A stretch of 5,046 bases of DNA from an uncultured Propioniciclava sp. (lineage in GTDB: Bacteria > Actinomycetota > Actinomycetes > Propionibacteriales > Propionibacteriaceae), in NCBI GenBank assembly GCA_937872005.1, contig CALMPQ010000403.1:1-5046 (forward strand), given 5' to 3'. The translations under genes were made by a program, and so were the position numbers. Below, piece after piece: positions 1-5,011 of this stretch (position 1 is the stretch's first letter; each line of letters opens with the position of its first letter). The notes beneath the pieces are model-generated. The model saw only the letters and a program-made list of their open reading frames with translations, did no database searches and was not told the origin of the DNA.

Positions 1-99
1 GAACCGAGGATCTCGGGCACGCCAGTTCGCGACCACAGTCGTCCGAACGCCAGCGAGCTGAGCGACCTCAGCAAGTCCCACAAGGCTGAACTGCATCAC
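1..99 (-). CDS. N-terminal fragment of a helix-turn-helix protein (runs off left edge)
   Basis: Reading leftward from GTG at 97-99 (or the adjacent ATG at 94-96), 33 codons stay open to the window edge. The peptide contains FSLVGLAEVAQLAGVRTTVV and then ANWRARDPRF. This is the pattern of an AlpA/MerR-like helix-turn-helix: residues about 7-18 form the first helix and turn, about 19-28 the recognition helix, and the aromatic NWR-R-P-F end is typical. AGGAGA (106-111) lies 7 bases before GTG and 10 before ATG, so either start works; GTG has the better spacing. The same N-terminal motif occurs in short excisionase/AlpA-like regulators and at the front of some actinobacterial N-6 adenine DNA methylases, and I cannot choose between them from 33 residues. 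It has its own promoter and two operators just upstream, and lies downstream of mrr on the same strand, inside the proposed island. Start and HTH nature are fairly sure; the product is not. Confidence 0.72.
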   Translation of the reverse strand, partial: MMQFSLVGLAEVAQLAGVRTTVVANWRARDPRF

Positions 100-111
100 G
101 ATCAATCTCCT

Positions 112-126
112 GTGAATGTCGTTCAC
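112..126. promoter_or_regulatory. Operator 1: imperfect 15-bp palindrome
   Basis: GTGAATGTCGTTCAC has 6 of 7 arm pairs matching around a central T. It differs from operator 2 only at position 6 and at the centre. It lies in the predicted 5' leader of the HTH gene, directly before the ribosome binding site at 106-111. A bound repressor could block elongation or co-operate with the site 34 bp away, centre to centre. The half-site GTGAA/TTCAC arrangement is of the kind bound by dimeric repressors such as TetR-family proteins. Which protein binds is unknown. Confidence 0.6.
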
Positions 127-142
127 GGGAACGACTGAGTAC

Positions 143-171
143 AGTGTGAACGACGTTCACGCCCATGTCAA
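143..171 (-). promoter_or_regulatory. Promoter of the leftward HTH gene
   Basis: Read on the minus strand, TTGACA (171 to 166) is a perfect -35 box. It is followed by a 17-base spacer and CACACT (148 to 143), which keeps the A2, A4 and T6 of the -10 consensus. Transcription would start near 136-137, giving a leader of about 37 bases to GTG at 99. The spacer contains operator 2 and the leader contains operator 1. The -10 is weak, but the -35, the spacing and the operator placement agree with each other. Confidence 0.6.
146..160. promoter_or_regulatory. Operator 2: perfect 15-bp palindrome inside the promoter spacer
   Basis: GTGAACGACGTTCAC is a perfect inverted repeat with 7-base arms around a single central base. 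It covers most of the spacer between the leftward -35 (166-171) and -10 (143-148) boxes and overlaps the -10 by three bases. Binding there would exclude RNA polymerase, so repression is the natural reading. The match to operator 1 (13 of 15 bases) makes a chance palindrome unlikely. Confidence 0.72.
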
Positions 172-317
172 GTGACGCACCGCGAAGGGGCCGTCGAGTG
201 ACTGCGCACCCGGCACCCCTGGGGCAACAGGCGGTCTGGAGCCACCCGCTGGGACGCTGAACGCGTAGTCAAGTCAGAAGTGATTCAAACGGCTCAGGAG
301 TCCTTCGCATGAGAATG

Positions 318-333
318 GGCAGCCACGGCTGTC
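318..333 (-). terminator. Possible weak terminator hairpin after mrr
   Basis: Immediately past the mrr stop codon (337-339), GGCAGC at 318-323 faces GCTGTC at 328-333 around a 4-base loop. On the transcribed (minus) strand five of six pairs form, with one A/C mismatch. There is no T-run behind it. The position just after the gene is suggestive, but the stem is short. The rest of 172-317 shows no supportable gene or further site. Confidence 0.3.
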
Positions 334-336
334 GGC

Positions 337-1266
337 TCACTCGAATCTGTTGAACCAGTCCCCGTCCACTTGGATCACGCTGCGCAGGCCCAGCTTCTGC
401 TCGTTGACGAGCATCGCAAGGCGTTCGCCATCGATGAGGTCCACCGTAGGTGCCGTGACGATAGCCGCCCTGCGAGCCGGCTCGGTGAACTTCCCCAGAG
501 TGACGAGGATGGCGCGCTCTGCGCCCTTGGTCTGGGCGTCCCTCTGGAAGAGGGCAACCACTTCGCGGCCAACAGGCTTGCCGTTGGGGTCATATCGCTT
601 GACCTGGACTGCGACCCGTGACGACAGGACGGGACTCAGTGGCGCCGTACCAATGCCGTCGATGCCCTCGTCGCCGCTTCCACCGACGCGCTCGAGTTCC
701 ACGCCGTACAGCCTGAGCAGGTACAGGACAAACTCCTCGAAACCGTCGGGGCTCAGTCGGTGGAGTCGTGCCAGCAGGACATCCTGCCATCGTTCGGCGA
801 CAGGGGCGCCAGCTTCGGCCGCCAGCATGGCCTCCTCTTCGTCGATGTCATCGACGACCTCCTCGGTGTCGACAGGGACGCCGGTAGCGGCCTTCTCCTT
901 CACGCGCTTCGGGCGATTGCGTCGGAACTCGCGGTCCAGCTCCAACGCACGCCGCTGGCCCTCTGCCAAGGGCATCGCGAGCAGTTCCTTGCCCAAGGCG
1001 GTCAGCAGGAAGACGCCACGCTTGGGGCTCTCGAGTGCCCTGATGAGCTTGGCGTAGGAGCGTGCCCACTGGACGCGCTCCAGATAGACGGACGACTCGG
1101 GCCGATGGGCGTGCGCAACCGCGAGCATCTCGTCGGTGGGGGCCAAGTCCTCCAGCACCTGGGTCGTGATCTCACGAGCTGTGGCAGATCCGCCCAGCTT
1201 CGCAACCGCTCGCACGATTGGCAGGATCAAGTCGGAGTAGGCCGGCAGGTCTTCGGGGTTCACCAT
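337..1266 (-). CDS. mrr: Mrr-type restriction endonuclease (type IV, modification-dependent)
   Basis: A 309-residue protein, close to the 304 of E. coli Mrr. Residues about 8-92 resemble the Mrr N-terminal winged-helix domain (LPAYSDLILPIVRAVAKLGG at 7-26, wing near GVFLLTALG at 84-92). A charged, acidic linker follows (133-145). Residues about 165-285 form the PD-(D/E)xK catalytic domain: FEEFVLYLL (176-184, acidic residues of the first helix), GGSGDEGIDG (195-204, metal-binding D203), then VQVKRY (220-225; QxK at Q221 and K223). All core catalytic positions are present. Mrr family enzymes cleave modified (methylated) foreign DNA in the cytoplasm and act without a cognate methylase. I chose ATG at 1264-1266 because GGGAGG (1272-1277) sits 5 bases before it and the Mrr domain begins directly after; a longer frame to 1443 adds 59 unrelated residues. 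It lies in the proposed island, transcribed away from the att scar. Function call is strong; target methylation pattern is unknown. Confidence 0.92.
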   Translation of the reverse strand: MVNPEDLPAYSDLILPIVRAVAKLGGSATAREITTQVLEDLAPTDEMLAVAHAHRPESSVYLERVQWARSYAKLIRALESPKRGVFLLTALGKELLAMPLAEGQRRALELDREFRRNRPKRVKEKAATGVPVDTEEVVDDIDEEEAMLAAEAGAPVAERWQDVLLARLHRLSPDGFEEFVLYLLRLYGVELERVGGSGDEGIDGIGTAPLSPVLSSRVAVQVKRYDPNGKPVGREVVALFQRDAQTKGAERAILVTLGKFTEPARRAAIVTAPTVDLIDGERLAMLVNEQKLGLRSVIQVDGDWFNRFE

Positions 1267-1486
1267 CCCACCCTCCCACAGGGACAATGGGAACGAGCGT
1301 ATCCCGGGTTCCGGGCGGGCTGGACCCCATCGAGGCCGGCGGCCAAGCGGACGATGTCCCGGCCGTCGCGAAATCGAACAAGACCAGAGATCCGTGCCCA
1401 AGGCCCTAGCTCCACGGGGTCCAAGCAGGTACCCCAAGGACACAGTTTCAAGGCGAAACAGTGTCGCACGCGCTCAGTTCATCCAT
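1267..1486. other. Non-coding interval between mrr and the tRNA scar
   Basis: No protein gene is supportable here. It must hold the leftward mrr promoter. The best -10 candidate is TACGCT on the minus strand (1301 to 1296), giving a leader of roughly 20-25 bases, but I see no convincing -35. The right-hand part carries several CCAAG words (1398, 1421, 1434, and TCAAGG at 1449) and an inverted repeat at 1441-1463. GCTCAGTT at 1472-1479 resembles a tRNA D-arm start, but its spacing to the anticodon loop is 6 bases short and no acceptor strand precedes it, so it does not complete the tRNA. Confidence 0.5.
1441..1463. repeat. Inverted repeat beside the att scar
   Basis: CACAGTTTC (1441-1449) is matched by GAAACAGTG (1455-1463) across a 5-base spacer, with 8 of 9 positions pairing (one A/A mismatch). 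It ends 24 bases before the tRNA fragment. It could be an arm-type binding site for the element's integrase or excisionase, or a hairpin at the end of an element gene. No T-run follows on either side. Confidence 0.5.
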
Positions 1487-1531
1487 CTTCCCAAGCTGGA
1501 CACGCGGGTTCGATTCCCGTCGCCCGCTCCA
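1487..1531 (+). other. 3' half of tRNA-Gly(CCC): probable attachment-site scar
   Basis: From CTTCCCAA onward the sequence is the 3' part of a tRNA. It has a 7-base anticodon loop at 1488-1494 with anticodon CCC at 1490-1492, and the 3' strand of the anticodon stem GCTGG (1495-1499). A 4-base variable loop follows, then the T stem GCGGG/CCCGT around TTCGATT (1504-1520), acceptor 3' strand CGCCCGC (1521-1527), discriminator T and CCA (1529-1531). The matching acceptor 5' strand (GCGGGCG) and a D-arm are absent upstream, and the 5' anticodon stem is mismatched, so this is not a working tRNA. Integrases commonly recombine within the 3' half of tRNA genes, restoring the gene at one end and leaving such a fragment at the other. 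With the 3' end pointing right, the element lies to the left. I infer an att site; an old degenerate tRNA is the alternative. Confidence 0.8.
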
Positions 1532-1623
1532 CTTTCCTTCAGCACCGTGCCCCTTCCTCGGCCGCCGCAGTGGGCCCGAGCGGCTGAGACCGACGTTGGC
1601 GGACAGTTCCCGGACATGTGGCT

Positions 1624-1645
1624 GGTTCCCGAGCGGGCTGGAACC
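1624..1645 (+). repeat. Short hairpin in the chromosomal flank
   Basis: GGTTCC (1624-1629) and GGAACC (1640-1645) form a perfect 6-bp stem around a 10-base GC-rich loop. It lies about 90 bases past the tRNA fragment and 50 before the small interrupted gene. There is no T-run. It could be a remnant terminator of a transcript from the left or a chance repeat. Otherwise 1532-1698 shows no gene; TAGCCT at 1657-1662 is a possible -10 for the small gene, without a recognisable -35. Confidence 0.3.
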
Positions 1646-1698
1646 TCAGATCTCGATAGCCTCGACTCATTCGTTGACCCAGAGGAAAGGCATGGGAG

Positions 1699-1971
1699 AT
1701 GGGGCTGTTTGACCGACCTACCCCGCAGGCGCAGAGCGCGGGGCCCGCGCCTGATTGGGCGCTGGAGGTGGGCTGGGAGCAGATTGGGCCGAGCCTGCTG
1801 GGGAAGCGGGTTCATCTGCAGTAGGTGAACGCGGATCGATTCGAGGGCGGCACGGTCGAGGGCTACAACGCGGACTACGGCGGCGTGAACCTGCTGATGT
1901 CGGGTAACCGTTCGATCCCCTTTCTCCGAGGGGGTCGCGACAACGCTCGCATTTGGATCGTGAAGAACTGA
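1699..1971 (+). pseudogene. Small gene interrupted by an in-frame amber codon
   Basis: ATG at 1699-1701 opens 41 codons (start MGLFDRPTPQ, then WALEVGWEQIGPSLLGKRVH). They end at TAG 1822-1824, directly followed by GTG and 47 more codons in the same frame to TGA at 1969-1971 (including VNADRFEGGTVEGYNADYGG and ending RIWIVKN). About four fifths of codons on both sides of the TAG end in G or C, so both halves look like one coding frame. AGGAAAGG (1683-1690) lies 8 bases before the ATG. The second half is short, glycine-rich and strand-like, loosely recalling a small beta-barrel (Sm-like) fold; I do not recognise the family. A hairpin terminator sits on its final stop, as expected for a real gene. 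Options are a recent nonsense pseudogene, amber readthrough, re-initiation at GTG 1825 (no ribosome binding site seen), or a sequencing error. Confidence 0.5.
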
Positions 1972-1993
1972 TCCTCCGGGGCGCGGACGGATC
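1970..1993 (+). terminator. Hairpin terminator after the small interrupted gene
   Basis: GATCC TCCG (1970-1978) pairs with CGGA (1984-1987) and GGATC (1989-1993). This gives nine base pairs with one bulged C and a 5-base loop, starting inside the TGA stop of the small frame. No T-run follows, which is common for GC-rich actinobacterial terminators. It would separate the small gene from the rightward gene starting near 2043. Confidence 0.55.
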
Positions 1994-2042
1994 GCGCTCA
2001 CCCTGACTAGCGCAAACGATCCTCGACTGACACCATTCCGCC

Positions 2043-3758
2043 GTGGGGATGTGGGAACACCAGGCCGGATTCCGGTGGTCACTGGAGCACCTGGCCAACG
2101 AGGTGCTCGACCGAGCCGGTGCGAACATCGACCCGCGCGCCTACCTCGTGGGGTTCCACCGCACCGAGGGGCGCATCAGCATCGAGCCCCCGCGCGGCCA
2201 CTACGACCGTGAGGTGCTCGCCGACGCCCTCGAGCGCGCCGACCAGCGCTTCCGCCGCTCGGCCGCCCGCCGCGAGGCCGGTGATGACCCGGTCGCGCTG
2301 CAGGCCGCCGAGTCGCAGGTGCGTCGTCAGGTGCTGGCCGAGCGGCTGGCCGAGGCGTCCCGGGCGGGGGAGCGGGTGCACTTCGCGGGAATCGGCGTCG
2401 AGGTCGGCGACTTCTTCGTCGTGCCGGCCGTGAGTATCCACGCCGACCACTGGAACGACCTGGCCCGCCTGCGCCGCACTCCGGCCGCCGACCATTCGCC
2501 GCGGTCGTTCCCCGAGGCTGCGGTGCACGCGGTGCTCGACGCGGCGTCCCGTGAGCTCGACCGCCAGGTGCCCGGCGCCCGCGTGAGCGTCGACCCGGAC
2601 GCCCTGCTGCGGTCGGCATCCGACACCTTCGTGAGCACGCTGGTGCAGCGGGTGGGGCAGGAGTTGGCCTACGGCGTCCGGCATGCACTGGACGCAGTGT
2701 CGGCCCAGCCGTACGAGGGCCGCGCGGGCTCGGGGTCGATCCTGCTCGCCCAGCAGGACCACCCCGACCTGGTCGTCGAGCTCGCCCTCGAGCACCCCGT
2801 GCCGGTGGGGCTGACGAGTTCGTTCCGCAAGGTGCTGGAGATGTCGGCCCCCGATCTGCACCTGCTCTGCGACGGACGCGAGGTGTTCGGCCTCGGCTCG
2901 CTGGGTGAGGCTTACAACGCCGACTCCGACTACGTGTTCACCGCGCGCATCAGCGGCAACGGCTCCTGGGAGCTCTGGCACCAAGCCACGCCCCTGCTGC
3001 GCGTCGAGAACGGGCTGCCCCATCTGCCGCGCGAGCGGCTCGACGAGGAGGAGTTCGCGCACACGGTCGACCGGGTGTTCCCCGAAGCCAGAGCGCGCAA
3101 CGCGCGCCACCTGTGGGAGATGGCCGTCGCCTGCGCGAAGCAGTCGCATGGCACGATGCTCGTCGTCCACCCGGACGCCGCGGCCGAGGCCGACCGCCTC
3201 CTGCCGCAGGCCCACGCGATCGGGCCGACGCGCCTGTCCGGGCGGGTGCTCACCGCCGCGACCGGCATCGACGGGGCGGTGCTGGTGGGTCCGGACGGTC
3301 GCGTGCACGCCGTGGGTGTCATCCTGGACGGGCTCGCCACCGGCACCGGCGACTCCGGACGCGGGGCCCGCTACAACTCCGCGATCCGGTACCTGGCCGG
3401 CAGCGGGCGCGGCTCGATGGTGATCATCGTCAGCGAGGACGGCAAGATCGACCTGCTGCCCAAGCTCAAGCGGCGCCTGCGCCGCGAGACGGTGCAGCGG
3501 GTCGTCGACCGGCTCGTCGCCCGCTCGGTCGAGGGGGAGGACCTGGAGGCCTTCGACCGCGCCGACCGCGCGGTGGAGGAGATCGAGTTCTACCTCAACC
3601 AGGACCAGTGCGACCAGGTCAACGAGGCCCGCGAGGCCGTCGCCGGCCGCCAGTGGGTCGAGGACCACCTGCGGCGCCAGTTCGTGCCGGTGGCGCCCGA
3701 CCCGGCGATGGACGACAGCTACTTCGTCGATCGTCGGGCCGGGCACGCGGACGGCTGA
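2043..3758 (+). CDS. DisA_N/diadenylate-cyclase-type domain protein with N-terminal sensor region
   Basis: 571 residues from GTG 2043, or 569 from ATG 2049. No clear ribosome binding site or promoter precedes either start, so the mRNA may be leaderless. Residues about 60-110 are charged and helical. About 160-385 looks like a DACNV-type probable sensor region (SSFRKVLEMSAPDLHLLCDG, then GLGSL, FTARISGNGSWEL and RVENGLPHLP). Residues about 395-480 are the nucleotide-binding DAC domain: GIDGAVLV with D410-G411-A412, GARYNSAIRYL with R443-Y444-N445, and MVIIVSEDGKIDLLP around S464. The last 90 residues are charged helix. Canonical DAC enzymes join two ATP into cyclic di-AMP and carry DGA and (T)RHR motifs. 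Here DGA is kept but TRHR reads ARYN, so the product, or activity at all, is uncertain. No membrane segment or signal peptide is visible, which suggests a cytoplasmic protein. It lies between a terminator and a broken operon, so it is probably transcribed alone. Domain call is good; enzymatic role is inferred. Confidence 0.82.
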   Translation: MGMWEHQAGFRWSLEHLANEVLDRAGANIDPRAYLVGFHRTEGRISIEPPRGHYDREVLADALERADQRFRRSAARREAGDDPVALQAAESQVRRQVLAERLAEASRAGERVHFAGIGVEVGDFFVVPAVSIHADHWNDLARLRRTPAADHSPRSFPEAAVHAVLDAASRELDRQVPGARVSVDPDALLRSASDTFVSTLVQRVGQELAYGVRHALDAVSAQPYEGRAGSGSILLAQQDHPDLVVELALEHPVPVGLTSSFRKVLEMSAPDLHLLCDGREVFGLGSLGEAYNADSDYVFTARISGNGSWELWHQATPLLRVENGLPHLPRERLDEEEFAHTVDRVFPEARARNARHLWEMAVACAKQSHGTMLVVHPDAAAEADRLLPQAHAIGPTRLSGRVLTAATGIDGAVLVGPDGRVHAVGVILDGLATGTGDSGRGARYNSAIRYLAGSGRGSMVIIVSEDGKIDLLPKLKRRLRRETVQRVVDRLVARSVEGEDLEAFDRADRAVEEIEFYLNQDQCDQVNEAREAVAGRQWVEDHLRRQFVPVAPDPAMDDSYFVDRRAGHADG

Positions 3759-3842
3759 GGCGGCGGTTCGGGGGAGGGGTGTCGCGCACGGACTCTTGAT
3801 GGTGGAGTCGGGACCGGTCGGCGGACACATCTCAGTGGGGGC

Positions 3843-3995
3843 CTCACCGGGGCAGGGCTCGGCGTCCGGGTCGAGCGGATCGGCCTGCCCGACGCGTGGT
3901 CGGAGTCGGCGCCCAATGCGTGGCTGCTCGACAAGGCGGGCCTGTCGTCCGAGCGGCTGGCCGAGCGGCTCGGCACCCTGGCGGCGGGTGTCTGA
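3843..3995 (+). pseudogene. 3' remnant of a transketolase C-terminal-subunit gene
   Basis: In the frame ending at TGA 3993-3995 the translation includes LTGAGLGVRVERIGLPDAW, then SAPNAWLLDKAGLSSERLAE and a short RLGTLAAGV tail. This is the pattern of the extreme C-terminus of the transketolase C-terminal domain (also in 1-deoxyxylulose-5-phosphate synthase), where a valine-rich strand and a G-L/M-P-D turn precede the last helices. Only about 50 of roughly 300 residues remain. No ATG or GTG occurs in this frame between 3759 and 3992, so it cannot be translated alone. The stop overlaps the dehydrogenase start (TGATG), typical of translationally coupled operon partners. Split transketolases next to sugar/polyol dehydrogenases are common in catabolic operons. 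I infer a deletion that removed the upstream operon part; the break lies between 3759 and about 3845. The left limit is approximate. Confidence 0.68.
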
Positions 3996-4978
3996 TGCGG
4001 GCGCTGATCAAGCACGAGGACGGATCGGTCGGGCTGGGGGAGCGTCTCCCGCGCCCGCTGGAACCCGGGCTGGTGCGGGTCGCCGTCACCGCGACCGGTG
4101 TCTGTGGCACCGACCTGCACATCGCCGCCGACGAGTACGCGAGCGAACCACCCGTGACGATGGGACACGAGATCTCGGGGCGGGTCGTGGAGGTCGGCTC
4201 AGCCGATGATGCGGCCTGGGTGGGCGCCCACGTGGTGTGCGAGACGTACTTCACGACGTGCGGCACCTGCGACCCCTGCCGGGACACCCGGCGCAACCTC
4301 TGCCGCAACCGGCGCTCGCTGGGCTCGTTCGAGGACGGCGGCTTCGCGGAGACTGTCGTGGTGCCCGTGGTGAACCTGCACCGGTTGCCCGAGGGGGTCG
4401 ACCCCCTGGACGCCTTCCTCGCCGAGCCGCTCGCATGCGTCGCCCAGTGCATGCTGGATCCGGCGGTCGTGCAGCCGGGTGACCGGGTGCTGGTGAGCGG
4501 GCCCGGCGCCGTCGGGCTGCTCGCGGCCCAAGTGGCGCGGGCCGCAGGGGGAGTGGTGACGGTCTCGGGGCTGCCGCAAGATGCCGCCCGGTTGGCGGTG
4601 GCGACGTCGTTCGGGGTGGCGACCACGACGACACCGGAGAAGGCGGCATGGGACGTCGTCATCGAGTGCGCCGGAGCGGCACCAGCGGTGGTGCAGGCCT
4701 TCGAGTGTGCGGCCCCCGGGGGGCGTGTGGTGCAGGTGGGCATCGTGGGGCGCGAGGTGTCGCTGCCCTACGACCTGATGCTCTACCGGGAACTGGTCGT
4801 GTCGTCAGGCTTCGCCTCGACCGCCCGATCGTGGCGGCGCGCACTGGCGCTGCTGGAGGCTGGCCAGGTGCGGTTCGAAGGCATCGTCACGCACCGTCTG
4901 CCGTTGTCCCAGTGGGAACAGGCGTTCGCGTTGGTGGGGTCGCTGGAGGCGATCAAGGTGGCGATCATCCCGGGCTGA
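3995..4978 (+). CDS. Zinc-dependent medium-chain alcohol/polyol dehydrogenase
   Basis: 327 residues, slightly short for the zinc MDR family (about 340-380). The N-terminal GroES-like domain has catalytic zinc ligands in GVCGTDLH (C37), GHEISG (H58, E59) and AEPLAC (E144). The structural zinc lobe has all four cysteines: C89, C92, C95 and C103. The Rossmann domain follows with GPGAVG (169-174) and SGLPQDAARL after the second strand. These enzymes oxidise secondary alcohols or polyols such as sorbitol, or threonine, with NAD(P)+ in the cytoplasm. The substrate cannot be fixed from sequence, and the S-G-x-P-Q-D stretch after strand 2 leaves cofactor choice open. ATG at 3995 is chosen because the family N-terminus (MRALIKHEDG) starts there and it overlaps the transketolase remnant's stop. 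There is no strong ribosome binding site, as expected for a coupled gene. With the upstream partner truncated, its expression is uncertain though the frame is intact. Confidence 0.9.
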   Translation: MRALIKHEDGSVGLGERLPRPLEPGLVRVAVTATGVCGTDLHIAADEYASEPPVTMGHEISGRVVEVGSADDAAWVGAHVVCETYFTTCGTCDPCRDTRRNLCRNRRSLGSFEDGGFAETVVVPVVNLHRLPEGVDPLDAFLAEPLACVAQCMLDPAVVQPGDRVLVSGPGAVGLLAAQVARAAGGVVTVSGLPQDAARLAVATSFGVATTTTPEKAAWDVVIECAGAAPAVVQAFECAAPGGRVVQVGIVGREVSLPYDLMLYRELVVSSGFASTARSWRRALALLEAGQVRFEGIVTHRLPLSQWEQAFALVGSLEAIKVAIIPG

Positions 4979-4989
4979 CGGCGTCGGGC

Positions 4990-5011
4990 GGTGCCACCCC
5001 CGTGTGGCACC
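4990..5011 (+). terminator. Hairpin after the dehydrogenase gene
   Basis: GGTGCCAC (4990-4997) and GTGGCACC (5004-5011) form a perfect 8-bp stem with a 6-base loop, 11 bases after the stop codon. No T-run follows. A second, imperfect stem lies at 5025-5044 (AGGTGCG facing CGCCCCT, one mismatch), so a tandem terminator is possible. Position and stem quality support termination. Confidence 0.65.

Noticed and set aside
165..257. Rightward 30-codon frame starting in the operator region
   Set aside because: No ribosome binding site, no promoter facing right, and its start lies within the leftward promoter.
309..353. Rightward mini-frame MRMGSHGCRLTRIC with AGGAG at 296-300
   Set aside because: The spacing is good and the Cys-ending peptide recalls actinobacterial leader peptides, but it overlaps the end of mrr and has no rightward gene to control, so chance is likelier.
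1267..1443. 59-residue N-terminal extension of Mrr
   Set aside because: The extension is Arg/Pro/Gly-rich without family similarity, and a good ribosome binding site precedes the inner ATG at 1266.
1459..1531. Complete tRNA gene
   Set aside because: The 5' acceptor strand does not pair with CGCCCGC, the D-loop lacks the conserved GG and the spacing is short, so only the 3' half is real.
760..1587. Rightward 275-residue frame across mrr
   Set aside because: It is antisense to mrr, whose catalytic motifs fix the real strand, and it runs into the tRNA fragment.
1822..1824. Genome-wide amber reassignment
   Set aside because: One TAG in one small frame is no evidence for a changed code; the three intact stop codons in the window (TGA) do not inform on TAG.
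1394..1828. Rightward frame containing KLDTRVRFPSPAP
   Set aside because: This is the sense-strand translation of the same tRNA 3' half, not a protein gene; it also overlaps mrr-side non-coding DNA.
1474..2082. Leftward 202-residue frame ending in a GDGNRTRVSSLG-like tail
   Set aside because: That peptide is the antisense reading of the tRNA fragment at 1487-1531, a frequent false gene call around tRNAs. The rest is antisense to the small gene and lacks coding character.
2079..3830. Leftward 583-residue open frame opposite the DAC-type gene
   Set aside because: Long antisense frames are expected opposite very GC-rich genes. The sense strand has recognisable DAC motifs, and the antisense protein is compositionally odd with no motif.
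3896..3994. 33-residue extension of the dehydrogenase from GTG 3896
   Set aside because: The family N-terminus begins at ATG 3995, and the extension overlaps the transketolase remnant in another frame.
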